Assembly: GCA_900550925.1 (NCBI GenBank)
Contig: URTU01000025.1
Coordinates: forward strand, 1 to 21,018
From: an uncultured Alistipes sp.
GTDB taxonomy: Bacteria > Bacteroidota > Bacteroidia > Bacteroidales > Rikenellaceae
Direction of reading: 5' to 3'
DNA: 21,018 bases
The notes beneath the pieces were generated by a model, which worked only from the letters and a program-made list of their open reading frames with translations, searched no databases and was not told where the DNA came from. Of the stretch, positions 1 through 6,406 are shown piece by piece. A program made the position numbers and the translations under genes. Numbering within the stretch: position 1 is the stretch's first letter; every line of letters begins with the position of its first letter.

Positions 1-1
1 G

Positions 2-130
2 GAGGTCTACGAACCGTTCCTGATCAAGGAGGGATTCCTGAAACGTACGCCGCGCGGCCGCGAAGCTACCGAACTGGCATACCGGCACCTTGGGGAGATG
101 CCCCGTTCGCAGCAGGATACGTTGTTCTGA
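2..130 (+). CDS. ruvB: RuvB Holliday-junction helicase, C-terminal end (partial)
   Basis: Only the last 42 codons are present; the gene enters from the left edge and stops with TGA at 128-130. The peptide contains YEPFLIKEGFLKRTPRGREA, the characteristic C-terminal winged-helix DNA-binding end of RuvB, followed by a short tail. RuvB is the hexameric AAA+ motor that drives RuvA-bound Holliday-junction branch migration before RuvC cleavage. The ATPase domain lies outside the window. The match to the family C-terminus is strong despite the short length. Nothing here shows how it is regulated. Confidence 0.93.
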   Translation, partial: EVYEPFLIKEGFLKRTPRGREATELAYRHLGEMPRSQQDTLF

Positions 131-199
131 CAACGTCCGGCGGAGGAAAAGATTAGCGTTTGGTCAATTGGGCTCTGTGTAGTCTCTTCTGAGCAGAGT

Positions 200-209
200 G
201 GGGGGGGGG
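200..209. repeat. G10 homopolymer tract
   Basis: Ten consecutive G residues lie between ruvB and purM, about 140 bases upstream of the purM -7 box. The surrounding gap 131-389 shows no convincing ORF. One of six G/C runs of 8-10 in this window, all outside coding regions. Confidence 0.9.
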
Positions 210-322
210 AGGATAGGGAATTTCAGGCGGTGTCCGTCGTGGGCACCGTTTCCGTTTCCGGAACAATGCATGTGTGCCGACAACCGACCGGGCCGGCTGC
301 CGATGAAAAATTTTGGAAGCGG

Positions 323-357
323 TTGTTTGCGAAAAACACGCCGTGTGAGTATCTTTG
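323..357 (+). promoter_or_regulatory. Bacteroidetes-type promoter for purM
   Basis: TTGTTTG at 323-329, a 20-base spacer and TATCTTTG at 350-357 match the Bacteroidetes sigma-ABfr pattern (TTTG, 19-21 bases, TAnnTTTG). The predicted start of transcription is near 364, giving a leader of about 25 bases before the purM ATG. The spacing and position make this one of the best promoter matches in the window. No operator or riboswitch was recognised in the short leader. Confidence 0.75.
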
Positions 358-389
358 TCGGTATAAAAAATATTTGAAAAAGTCCTGTT

Positions 390-1568
390 ATGTGTGCCGA
401 ATCTCGTTATAGCCGCCGCGGAGTGTCGTTCTCGAAGGAGGATGTCCACGCCGCAATCAAAAAGTTGGATAAGGGTCTGTATGATAAATCGTTCTGCAAG
501 ATCATCCCGGATGAACTGACGGGTGACCCGGACCATTGTCTGGTGATGCACGCCGACGGTGCCGGCACCAAATCGTCGTTGGCATATATCTACTGGATGG
601 AGACGGGCGACATGTCGGTCTGGAAGGGTATCGCCCAGGATGCCGTGGTGATGAATACGGATGACCTGATGTGCGTCGGTGCGGTGAACAACATCCTGCT
701 CTCGTCGACCATAGGCCGGAACAAGCGGTTGATCCCTGGCGAGGTGATCTCGGCAATAATCAACGGTACGGAGGAGTTCCTGCAGTCGATGCGCGACCTG
801 GGGGTCAATATCGTCCTGACGGGCGGCGAGACGGCCGATGTAGGCGATCTGGTGCGGACGGTCATCGTCGACAGTACGGTTGTGGCACGTTTGGCCCGCC
901 GCGATGTCATTTCGAACGAGAATATCCGCGAAGGGGCGCTGATCGTCGGGTTCAGCTCGTTCGGACAGGCGAAGTACGAAAGCGAATATAACGGCGGTAT
1001 GGGCAGCAACGGCCTGACCTCGGCACGTCACGACGTCTTTGCTAACTACCTGGCCGACGACTACCCCGAAAGCTATGACAATGCTCTGCCGTACGACCTG
1101 ATCTATACGGGCCATTACCGCCTGACCGACAAGGTCGAGGGGTGTGACCTGACGATGGGCAAGCTGGTGCTGTCGCCGACGCGTACCTATCTTCCGATCG
1201 TGAGGGATGCACTGAAGGAGTATCGCGGGAATATCGAGGGCATGATCCATTGCAGCGGCGGCGCACAGACCAAGGTGCTGCACTTCATCGACCGGCTGCA
1301 TGTGATCAAGGATAATCTTTTCGAGACGCCGTTGCTGTTCCGGATCATCCAGCAGCAGAGCCAGACGCCGTGGAACGAGATGTATTGCGTCTTCAACATG
1401 GGGCACCGGCTGGAGATGTACGTCGATGGCGAGGAGGCTGCCCGCGGACTGATCGACATAGCCCGTTCGTACGGGGTCGAGGCGCAGATTATCGGCCGTG
1501 TTGAGGCTGCGGATAAGGCTCGGGTGACGATCCGTCACGATGGCGCCGAGTATGTTTACGGCGATTGA
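390..1568 (+). CDS. purM: Phosphoribosylformylglycinamidine cyclo-ligase (AIR synthase)
   Basis: PurM closes the imidazole ring of FGAM with ATP to give AIR, the fifth step of cytosolic de novo purine synthesis. The 392-residue protein carries the AIR-synthase N-terminal domain with the phosphate/ATP motif DGAGTK at residues 56-61, GGETAD at 145-150, and a glycine-rich segment (GFSSFGQAKYES to GGMGSNG) at about 187-208, followed by the C-terminal domain. It is about 45 residues longer than the E. coli enzyme, as expected for the Bacteroidetes form, and DGAGTK replaces the common DGVGTK. The ATG is about 25 bases below the predicted transcription start, with an AT-rich rather than Shine-Dalgarno leader. 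It appears monocistronic: promoter at 323-357, strong hairpin at 1629-1672. Family assignment is firm; AIR synthase is much more likely than the related PurL or ThiL. Confidence 0.9.
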   Translation: MCAESRYSRRGVSFSKEDVHAAIKKLDKGLYDKSFCKIIPDELTGDPDHCLVMHADGAGTKSSLAYIYWMETGDMSVWKGIAQDAVVMNTDDLMCVGAVNNILLSSTIGRNKRLIPGEVISAIINGTEEFLQSMRDLGVNIVLTGGETADVGDLVRTVIVDSTVVARLARRDVISNENIREGALIVGFSSFGQAKYESEYNGGMGSNGLTSARHDVFANYLADDYPESYDNALPYDLIYTGHYRLTDKVEGCDLTMGKLVLSPTRTYLPIVRDALKEYRGNIEGMIHCSGGAQTKVLHFIDRLHVIKDNLFETPLLFRIIQQQSQTPWNEMYCVFNMGHRLEMYVDGEEAARGLIDIARSYGVEAQIIGRVEAADKARVTIRHDGAEYVYGD

Positions 1569-1628
1569 GCCTGAATGTTGGCAAGTGGTTGACAGTACGG
1601 TCCGGGCCGATTCCCTGACGGAGCAGTA

Positions 1629-1672
1629 AAAGCAAGCGCCGTGAAGAAAAATAACTTCACGGCGCTTGCTTT
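1629..1672. terminator. Bidirectional terminator between purM and the META lipoprotein gene
   Basis: A perfect 18-bp inverted repeat (1629-1646 with 1655-1672, core GCGCCGTGAAG) encloses an 8-base A-rich loop. It is rich in A on the 5' side and T on the 3' side, so both transcripts would end in a U-rich tail. It lies between the convergent stops at 1568 and 1710, fitting use by both genes. Confidence 0.9.
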
Positions 1673-1709
1673 ATATGATAGACGCGGGAGTGTGGATTAT
1701 CTTTGGGGT

Positions 1710-2150
1710 TCAACGTTCGGGCGGCAGCTCGGCATTCATCGCCTGGAAGATGGCCCGCAGTTCACCGTCGCAGATCAACATCAGCATCGGCCCGTCCATC
1801 TTGTAGTCCGTAACCGACTCGAGGATCTCGATGAAACGTTGTTCGCGCTCCATGTTGGGGCAGGCCATGCGTGTCAGGCCGATATTCGATATCTCCATGT
1901 TCCCGTTCTCGAAGGCGATGTATCTGCCCAGCATGCGGTTGCATTCGGCAATGCCGCTGAAGGTATTGTCGTTGGCAAACTGGATGGTGTAGTTGTCTGA
2001 CGGCGTGACGTCGCGACCTTCGAACTGTACAAGCTGCCATTGCGTGCCGACCAACGGCTTGCCGTATCTTTTCTGTACCATGTTGCATCTGCAGCATCCC
2101 GTGATGAGGATGCCCAGCATGGCTATTATGATTACCTTGACCGATTTCAT
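1710..2150 (-). CDS. META-domain (HslJ-like) lipoprotein
   Basis: A 146-residue envelope protein. The N-terminus has a short basic region, a hydrophobic helix and an ITGC lipobox with the lipidated cysteine at residue 19, so it should be exported and anchored as a lipoprotein. The mature part has the META/HslJ pattern: LVGTQWQLVQFEG near 33-45, then NTFSGIAECNRMLGRY near 62-77, which matches the family's F-x-G-x-x-G-C-N-r region with some drift, and a conserved MACPNMEREQRF segment. META proteins are small beta-rich envelope proteins linked to heat shock and novobiocin tolerance in E. coli; their molecular role is poorly defined, so no pathway is claimed. Transcription likely starts at the minus-strand half of the divergent promoter at 2186-2216 and ends at the shared hairpin. 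Confidence 0.82.
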   Translation of the reverse strand: MKSVKVIIIAMLGILITGCCRCNMVQKRYGKPLVGTQWQLVQFEGRDVTPSDNYTIQFANDNTFSGIAECNRMLGRYIAFENGNMEISNIGLTRMACPNMEREQRFIEILESVTDYKMDGPMLMLICDGELRAIFQAMNAELPPER

Positions 2151-2185
2151 CTGTTGAATTCCGTTACCGTGTTTTTCAGGTTATA

Positions 2186-2216
2186 CAAATGTATGCAATA
2201 AGTGTTATATTTGCAA
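2186..2216 (-). promoter_or_regulatory. Minus-strand promoter for the META lipoprotein gene
   Basis: On the minus strand TACATTTG (2193-2186) fits the TAnnTTTG -7 element, and TTG (2216-2214) lies 20 bases upstream. Predicted transcription begins near 2180, about 30 bases before the ATG at 2150. Its footprint overlaps that of the ridA promoter. Confidence 0.65.
2206..2213 (+). promoter_or_regulatory. -7 element of the ridA promoter
   Basis: TATATTTG matches TAnnTTTG, with predicted transcription starting near 2220, just before ridA. No clear TTG lies at the expected -33 position (about 2178-2185), so the upstream element is weak. The box sits within the spacer region of the opposing promoter. 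Confidence 0.55.
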
Positions 2217-2238
2217 GGAATTATATAAAATGCCATAT

Positions 2239-2613
2239 ATGAAACGTATCATATCTACCGCTTCGGCTCCTGCAGCCGTCGGACCCTATTCGCAGGCCGT
2301 GGAGGCCAGAGGCGTACTCTATGTTTCGGGACAACTGCCCGTAGATCCGGCGACCGGCCGGATGCCCGAAGGGATTGTTGCCCAGACCGAACGTGCCCTC
2401 GACAACATCCGTGCCATATTGTCCGAGGCCGGATATACGCTCCGGGATGTTGTCAAATCGACCGTACTGCTGGCCGATATAGCCGATTTCGGTGCCATGA
2501 ACGAGGTCTATGCGCGCTATTATACCGAACAGATGCCTGCCCGAGTGTGCTATCAGGTAGCCAATCTGCCGAAAGGGGCGCTGGTCGAGATCGAGGCCAT
2601 AGCTGTCAGGTAG
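2239..2613 (+). CDS. ridA: RidA-family enamine/imine deaminase
   Basis: RidA hydrolyses reactive 2-aminoacrylate and related enamines released by PLP enzymes such as serine/threonine dehydratases, protecting other PLP enzymes in the cytosol. The 124-residue protein matches the YjgF/YER057c/UK114 family end to end: APAAVGPYSQAVEA near the N-terminus, YVSGQLPVDPATG, an ALDNIRAIL helix, a KSTVLLADIADFGAMNEVY segment and the PARVCYQVANLPKGALVEIEAIAV signature, including the conserved Arg of PARVC that binds the substrate carboxylate. An ATG three codons upstream at 2230 is in frame. I prefer 2239 because it gives the usual family N-terminus and leaves a leader of about 19 rather than 10 bases. 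It converges on the DJ-1-like gene with only 46 bases between stops. Confidence 0.92.
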   Translation: MKRIISTASAPAAVGPYSQAVEARGVLYVSGQLPVDPATGRMPEGIVAQTERALDNIRAILSEAGYTLRDVVKSTVLLADIADFGAMNEVYARYYTEQMPARVCYQVANLPKGALVEIEAIAVR

Positions 2614-2641
2614 AGGGCGACGGTACTCGTTGCGTCAGGCT

Positions 2642-2649
2642 GGGGGGGG
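2642..2649. repeat. G8 homopolymer tract
   Basis: Eight consecutive G residues in the 46-base gap between the convergent stops of ridA and the DJ-1-like gene. No terminator hairpin was visible in this gap. Confidence 0.9.
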
Positions 2650-2659
2650 ACGGATTGCG

Positions 2660-3214
2660 TTATTCGATCTCCATGCTGGCCTTGATATGGGCAACGGTCT
2701 GTTCGTCGGAGAGGCGTGCGGCGATGGTCAGTGCGAACTCGATGCATACGCCTGCACCTGCACCGGTAATCAGATTCCCGTCCGAGACGACATTCCCGCC
2801 GACATAGTTGTAGTCGTTGAGCATGATGTCGCGGACGCTGCGGTGGCATGTGATGTTGCAGCCGCGGGCGATGCCGTTTCGTGCGAGAACCGAAGGTCCT
2901 CCGCAGATTGCCGCCACGATCCGGCCTGCGCGATAATAGTCGGCGGCCCAACGTCCCACCAGTTCGGAATTGCCCAGATTGACATATCCGGGATATCCGC
3001 CCGGCAATACTATTGCGGCACCGTCCGACAGGTCGCTGTCTTTCAAAAGCATGTCGGCCTTGACCGTTGCCAGTGCGTGCGACGAGGTTACTTCGAGCGA
3101 GTCTCCGATGGCAACGCACAGACATTCGATTCCGCCGCGATTCATTACGTCTCTTACTGCCAGCGCCTCGAGTACTTCGAAGCCGTCGGCCAACATCAGG
3201 TATACTCTGTTCAT
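2660..3214 (-). CDS. DJ-1/PfpI (YajL/ThiJ-like) family protein
   Basis: A 184-residue cytosolic protein of the DJ-1/PfpI superfamily. Visible landmarks are the N-terminal strand MNRVYLMLADGFEVLEAL with acidic residues at 13 and 16, the PGGYPG turn at 71-76, and the nucleophile elbow AAICGGPSVLA with the reactive cysteine at residue 104. The later CHRSVRD segment also fits. Length and motifs match the DJ-1/YajL branch, implicated in oxidative-stress defence and proposed as a glyoxalase or protein/nucleotide deglycase, an activity that is disputed. It is often annotated ThiJ from an old thiamine link that the sequence does not support. The nearest good promoter match is at 3483-3490, which implies a leader of about 260 bases; a closer unrecognised promoter is possible. 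Confidence 0.85.
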   Translation of the reverse strand: MNRVYLMLADGFEVLEALAVRDVMNRGGIECLCVAIGDSLEVTSSHALATVKADMLLKDSDLSDGAAIVLPGGYPGYVNLGNSELVGRWAADYYRAGRIVAAICGGPSVLARNGIARGCNITCHRSVRDIMLNDYNYVGGNVVSDGNLITGAGAGVCIEFALTIAARLSDEQTVAHIKASMEIE

Positions 3215-3482
3215 ATCCAGTGTGTTAAACTTGTTTGCATTTCATGGTTCTGAGGAAGGGACACTGCAAGCTCCGTGCCTCGGCCTGCCATCCGTCACGC
3301 TCCGTCGGCCGGGGTCCCGCATTTGGCCGATATCGGGGCGCTGATCTGATCTTGCCGATATCCGGATTTGCGGCAGGGTCTCGGAACCTTGCCTGCGGCC
3401 ATCGCGTAAAGGTGACGGGCGATGTAGCTTGTATGCTCTCATCGCTTTTCGCAACCTTTCGGCGGCGGGGGCAGCCTCTCTA

Positions 3483-3490
3483 CAAAGGTA
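3483..3490 (-). promoter_or_regulatory. Candidate promoter directed at the DJ-1-like gene
   Basis: CAAAGGTA reads TACCTTTG on the minus strand, a full match to the Bacteroidetes -7 element. The -33 region is poor. Transcription would start near 3476 and run through 3215-3476, which contains no credible ORF, into the DJ-1-like gene. Confidence 0.5.
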
Positions 3491-3565
3491 CGAAAATAAT
3501 AGGGACGGTTTTCACTATCGGGCGGCTTTTTGGGAATGTTTATTCCTCGGTGAGTAAATTTTTCA

Positions 3566-3573
3566 TAATTTTG
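3566..3573 (+). promoter_or_regulatory. Candidate plus-strand promoter in the 3.2-3.8 kb gap
   Basis: TAATTTTG matches TAnnTTTG, with a T-rich segment (TGTTTATT, 3537-3544) about 21 bases upstream in place of a clear TTTG. Transcription starting near 3580 would cover the hairpin at 3670-3743 and the small ORF at 3772-3963. Confidence 0.5.
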
Positions 3574-3669
3574 CGTCTGGTAATGGAGCCGGTTTCCGAC
3601 GTGGTCTGGCAGATGAAAAGGGAACGGACAATTCGGATCCTGTGCGGGCTTCATGGATATACGACTTTA

Positions 3670-3743
3670 GGTTCGGCAGGCCGCTTGCCGGCGTGAGCTT
3701 CCGCAATGGCCGGATCACGGTAAGACGGGCGGACTGCCGAACC
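3670..3743 (+). ncRNA. Candidate structured RNA element (rod-like hairpin)
   Basis: A perfect 10-bp closing stem pairs GGTTCGGCAG (3670-3679) with CTGCCGAACC (3734-3743). The 54 bases inside fold further by eye: CTTGC with GTAAG (one G-U), CGTGA with TCACG, and TCCG with CGGA around a small loop, giving a long interrupted rod. It lies about 90 bases below a plus-strand promoter match and 28 bases before a short ORF. It matches none of the riboswitch or housekeeping RNA consensus motifs I could recall (cobalamin, TPP, SAM-I, SRP, RNase P, tmRNA). It may be a leader of the small ORF, part of a stand-alone RNA, or a relic repeat. Confidence 0.4.
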
Positions 3744-3771
3744 GGACCTGAAAGACAACGTTTCTGAAATT

Positions 3772-3963
3772 ATGAATAATAGTGCAATGGATGCCCTCCT
3801 GGGGTATAACCGTGCGATCCGCATCACCGGGTCGCTCGCTCAACTTCTTGACCATCTGCGTCAGTTCCGTATGGCGCAGGTCGAAATGAACCGAACGGGA
3901 AACTATCGTCCGCTCGATCTCTCAACTACGGTTTTTTACGTATACAAGTGTACCGACAACTGA
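3772..3963 (+). CDS. Hypothetical small protein (63 residues)
   Basis: Not recognised. The 63-residue peptide has no signal peptide or membrane helix; its centre (SLAQLLDHLRQFRMAQVEMNR) could form an amphipathic helix and it ends in a short tyrosine-rich stretch (FYVYKCTDN). In favour of its being real: an AT-rich start context typical of this phylum, a promoter match 200 bases upstream and a strong hairpin 58 bases downstream. Against: small size, no recognised family and unremarkable third-position composition. The same stretch could simply be part of a non-coding transcript. Confidence 0.33.
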   Translation: MNNSAMDALLGYNRAIRITGSLAQLLDHLRQFRMAQVEMNRTGNYRPLDLSTTVFYVYKCTDN

Positions 3964-4020
3964 TTGCGCCTCCTGAGCGATCGGCAGCTGCGTGGGCAGG
4001 GGGTGCAACGTCCCGATAAC

Positions 4021-4072
4021 AAATCCCATGCATCGCAAGGCTGAATGATCAGCTGTACGGTGCATGGGATTT
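4021..4072. terminator. Terminator hairpin downstream of the tdh gene and the small ORF
   Basis: A perfect 12-bp outer stem AAATCCCATGCA/TGCATGGGATTT (4021-4032 with 4061-4072) holds a nested GCTGA/TCAGC hairpin with a 4-base loop (4040-4053). T residues on the 3' side and A residues on the 5' side allow use in either direction; it sits between the convergent ends at 3963 and 4138. Confidence 0.8.
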
Positions 4073-4137
4073 ATCTGGCGGAGGTTCTGGATGCGGAGTT
4101 GCGTCATCCAGAGCCCTGACGATTCATTACGGTCGGT

Positions 4138-5094
4138 TCAATACAGTCCGGCAGCGATCTTCTCGCGTATGTGCGACAGCATGTCGTCGGTCATGTCGTC
4201 GAGATTCCATTTCGGCTGCCAGCCCCACTCCTCACGTGCACAGGTGTCGTCGAGCCGGTCGGGCCACGAACGTGCTATCTGCTCCTTGACGGGGTCGACG
4301 GCGTAATCCATCGTGAAGTCGGGCAGACGACGCTTTACGGCCTCATAGATGATTTCGGGCGTGAAACTCATCGAAGCTATATTGAAACTGTTTCGGTGAA
4401 TCAGCCGCGCAGGATCGGCCTCCATCAACTCGACGCACGCATGCAGCACGTCAGGCATGTAGATCATGTCCATGTAGACGTCGTGCGGGATCGGGCAGGT
4501 GAAGTGTCCGCGCTTGACGGCCTCATAATATATCTCTACGGCATAGTCGGTGGTGCCGCCGCCCGGCAGCGTGACATTCGATATGATTCCCGGGAAGCGT
4601 ATCGAACGGGTATCGAGTCCGTATTTCAGATGATAGTAATCACCGAGCAGCTCGCCGGTAACCTTGCATACGCCATAGATCGTTGTCGGGTGCATCACCG
4701 TATCCTGCGGAGTCATGTATTTCGGGGCATCAGGCCCGAAGGCGCCGATTGAACTGGGTGTAAAGAGCGCACAGTGGTGCTGACGGGCTACTTCGAGTGA
4801 ATTCATCAGGGCGCCCATGTTGATACTCCAGGCCATCTGCGGATTTTTTTCGCCTACGGCCGAGAGCAATGCAACCAGATTGAATATGGTATCGATCTTG
4901 TAACGGGCCACAACCGATGCATAGGCAATGGCATCGAGTGCGTTGAGGATCTCGAAAGGTCCGTCGTCACGCAGCCGTTCCGATTCGCGGACATCGGTCG
5001 CCACAACATTGTCGCGCCCGTAAACTTTGCGCAGATAGACGGTCAATTCGGATCCGATCTGACCTCCGGCGCCTACGATAAGAATTCTTTTCAT
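4138..5094 (-). CDS. tdh: NAD-dependent epimerase-type L-threonine 3-dehydrogenase
   Basis: A 318-residue short-chain dehydrogenase/epimerase fold protein, likely oxidising L-threonine to 2-amino-3-ketobutyrate with NAD in the cytosol; 2-amino-3-ketobutyrate CoA ligase would then release glycine and acetyl-CoA. The N-terminus has the Rossmann motif GAGGQIG (8-14), the catalytic serine region PSSIGAFG (113-120) and Y140xxxK144. The stretches GAFGPDAPKYMTPQ, HPTTIYGVCK and RFPGIISN are typical of the SDR-type threonine dehydrogenase subfamily rather than sugar epimerases. An open frame extends upstream to 5322, but ATG 5094 gives the correct family N-terminus and lies below the promoter at 5196. 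No kbl gene is next to it. Another NAD-dependent epimerase function is the main alternative. Confidence 0.82.
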   Translation of the reverse strand: MKRILIVGAGGQIGSELTVYLRKVYGRDNVVATDVRESERLRDDGPFEILNALDAIAYASVVARYKIDTIFNLVALLSAVGEKNPQMAWSINMGALMNSLEVARQHHCALFTPSSIGAFGPDAPKYMTPQDTVMHPTTIYGVCKVTGELLGDYYHLKYGLDTRSIRFPGIISNVTLPGGGTTDYAVEIYYEAVKRGHFTCPIPHDVYMDMIYMPDVLHACVELMEADPARLIHRNSFNIASMSFTPEIIYEAVKRRLPDFTMDYAVDPVKEQIARSWPDRLDDTCAREEWGWQPKWNLDDMTDDMLSHIREKIAAGLY

Positions 5095-5195
5095 GATTCT
5101 GAAAGGTTGATTCTGTTGGGTTTCATCAAGTTTGTCACAATTCGCGCAGGAGTTCAAGGCGTTCCGTACCGCGGAGCCGCAAACCTGCCGAATAA

Positions 5196-5228
5196 CAAAT
5201 ATACGAAATTTTGTCCGAATCCACTCAA
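5196..5228 (-). promoter_or_regulatory. Promoter for the threonine dehydrogenase gene
   Basis: On the minus strand TATATTTG (5203-5196) fits TAnnTTTG, with TTG (5228-5226) 22 bases upstream, slightly long. Predicted transcription starts near 5190, leaving a leader of about 95 bases. This also argues against the upstream-extended reading frame to 5322. Confidence 0.6.
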
Positions 5229-5377
5229 CCCTGCAGCCGAAATACATATTGCCGCGCATGTTTTTTTGCCCGTTCCGGCCTTGAGACTTTCGTCGGACCG
5301 TGGCACCATGAATGGAAGGCATATGGGCAGTAAAAGTCAGTCGGGATGTGAGGAATAGGGTGGAGGAGGGGTGAAAA

Positions 5378-5423
5378 ACAAGCAGAGGATAGTCCCACGA
5401 ACGTGGAGCTATCCTCTGCTTGT
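5378..5423 (-). terminator. Intrinsic terminator, probably of the thrS-infC transcript
   Basis: A perfect 15-bp stem ACAAGCAGAGGATAG/CTATCCTCTGCTTGT (5378-5392 with 5409-5423) contains an inner CCACG/CGTGG hairpin with an AA loop. On the minus strand it is followed by a run of T, so it is best read as ending minus-strand transcription from infC, whose stop is 330 bases upstream. Confidence 0.82.
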
Positions 5424-5554
5424 AATATCAGGCCTGCGATTATAGGCCTGCGATAGGAGTTCTGTGTTCTGCCCGAACCGCACAGAGATGAAACATATTG
5501 TCACAACCGGATTGCAAACCTGATCCGGATCTGCAAGAGGTGAGATATTTCAAC

Positions 5555-5572
5555 TTTTTTTTTCCCCCCCCC
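5555..5572. repeat. T9C9 double homopolymer tract
   Basis: Nine T followed directly by nine C, in the non-coding stretch downstream of infC; the infC transcript would read G9A9. Confidence 0.9.
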
Positions 5573-5634
5573 AACGCTCTCATGGCGATATACGTCTCAA
5601 TCTGCGATATACCTGTCCCTCTTTTTCACTTTTT

Positions 5635-5643
5635 CCCCCCCCC
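5635..5643. repeat. C9 homopolymer tract
   Basis: Nine C residues preceded by four T, 62 bases downstream of T9C9 and about 110 bases after the infC stop. Confidence 0.9.
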
Positions 5644-5753
5644 GCTCTTGCCAAACCTTGCTGCCGCTACATGTTCAGACAGGTCGGCACCAGGGGTTGG
5701 TTGCAGAGAGGATATGTGCGGCGGTCAGACGGGTGCTGTACGACTTGCGAGCC

Positions 5754-6368
5754 TTAACCCTTCTTGGGTTTTGGCGCCAGCATCATTGTCATCTTCTTGC
5801 CGTCGAGCTTGGGCATCATCTCGACCTTGGCCAGATCCTCGAGGTCGGTGGCGAAACGCAGAAGCAGAATCTCACCCTGTTCCTTGAATACGATCGACCG
5901 GCCGCGGAAAAAGACATAGGCCTTGACCTTGGCTCCCTCCTTGAGGAAGTTTTCGGCATGCCGCAACTTGAAGTTGTAGTCATGGTCGTCGGTCTGAGGT
6001 CCGAAACGGATCTCCTTGATGACCACCTTCACGGCTTTTGCCTTGATCTCCTTGGCCTTGCGCTTCTGCTGATAGAGAAATTTCTGATAGTCGGCAATGC
6101 GACATACCGGAGGATCGGCCTTCGGCGAAATCTCTATCAGATCGAGTTCCAACTGGTCGGCCAGTTTCAAGGCGTCGCGCGTCGACATGACTGTCGGAGC
6201 CTCGACGTTGTCTCCGACGACGCGGACCTGTGGAGCCGTAATCTGATCATTGATGCGGTGCGGGTTCTCCTTTTCGGGTCGTCTCGGCCCGTGTGGTTGA
6301 GCCGGCCGCGGTCCCTGATTCGGACCACTGCCGCCTACTCGCGCTTGGAATGGTTTTGTCGTGTTTAT
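5754..6368 (-). CDS. infC: Translation initiation factor IF-3, starting at AUA
   Basis: IF-3 binds the 30S subunit, prevents premature 50S joining and proofreads the start codon and initiator tRNA. The N-domain (RINDQITAPQVRVVGDN, ELDLIEISPKADPPVCRIADYQKFLYQQ), the lysine-rich linker and the C-domain (IKEIRFGPQTDDHDYNFKLRHA) are all clear. The first ATG, at 6188, would remove about 20 residues of conserved N-domain. The frame stays open upstream to TAG at 6383-6381 with no ATG, GTG, TTG or CTG. ATA at 6368-6366 lies exactly 8 bases after a perfect AGGAGG (6382-6377) and gives 204 residues, with a Pro/Gly/Arg-rich leader of about 37 residues before RINDQ. Known infC genes use rare start codons (AUU in E. 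coli) so that IF-3 represses its own translation. The start is inferred; the family call is certain. The gene follows thrS by 38 bases. Confidence 0.9.
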   Translation of the reverse strand: MNTTKPFQARVGGSGPNQGPRPAQPHGPRRPEKENPHRINDQITAPQVRVVGDNVEAPTVMSTRDALKLADQLELDLIEISPKADPPVCRIADYQKFLYQQKRKAKEIKAKAVKVVIKEIRFGPQTDDHDYNFKLRHAENFLKEGAKVKAYVFFRGRSIVFKEQGEILLLRFATDLEDLAKVEMMPKLDGKKMTMMLAPKPKKG

Positions 6369-6376
6369 AGTTGTGT

Positions 6377-6382
6377 CCTCCT
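6377..6382 (-). promoter_or_regulatory. Perfect Shine-Dalgarno site for infC
   Basis: AGGAGG on the minus strand lies 8 bases upstream of the ATA codon at 6368-6366. Most genes in this window lack such a site, and genes of this phylum seldom use one. Its presence here decides the start of infC and would compensate for the poor start codon. Confidence 0.8.
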
Positions 6383-6406
6383 ATTGGTTAATGTGCTCTT
6401 GCTCAG

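Larger units (their letters stand above)
5424..5753. other. Non-coding gap after infC with T9C9 and C9 tracts
   Basis: No ORF, tRNA or promoter match was found here on either strand. It holds an 11-bp direct repeat AGGCCTGCGAT (5430-5440 and 5444-5454), a T9C9 run at 5555-5572 and a C9 run at 5635-5643. On the infC transcript these are G9A9 and G9 runs in a 3' untranslated region of about 330 bases. The rpmI and rplT genes usually found at this place are missing: there is no lysine/arginine-rich short frame. Confidence 0.75.

Noticed and set aside
153..1538. A 461-codon minus-strand open frame opposite purM
   Set aside because: It mirrors the purM codons, contains no recognisable domain, and its end runs through the untranslated purM leader. 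purM is a confident gene.
3600..3660. A possible cobalamin or SAM-I riboswitch (AAAAGGGAAC and CTGGCAGATGAA segments)
   Set aside because: The GGTGAAAnnCC, CCCGC and B12-box elements of cobalamin riboswitches are missing, as is the GGCAACC of SAM-I. The resemblance is confined to a few bases and downstream genes do not fit.
3235..3696. A 153-codon plus-strand frame in the gap after the DJ-1-like gene
   Set aside because: It crosses two divergent promoter matches, has erratic composition and no known motif, and its end falls inside the candidate RNA hairpin.
5095..5322. N-terminal extension of the threonine dehydrogenase
   Set aside because: The extra 76 residues have no family counterpart and would include the promoter region. 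ATG 5094 directly precedes the Rossmann motif.
5430..5454. Direct repeat AGGCCTGCGAT x2 as an attachment site
   Set aside because: Copies are only 3 bases apart with no integrase, tRNA or element between them.
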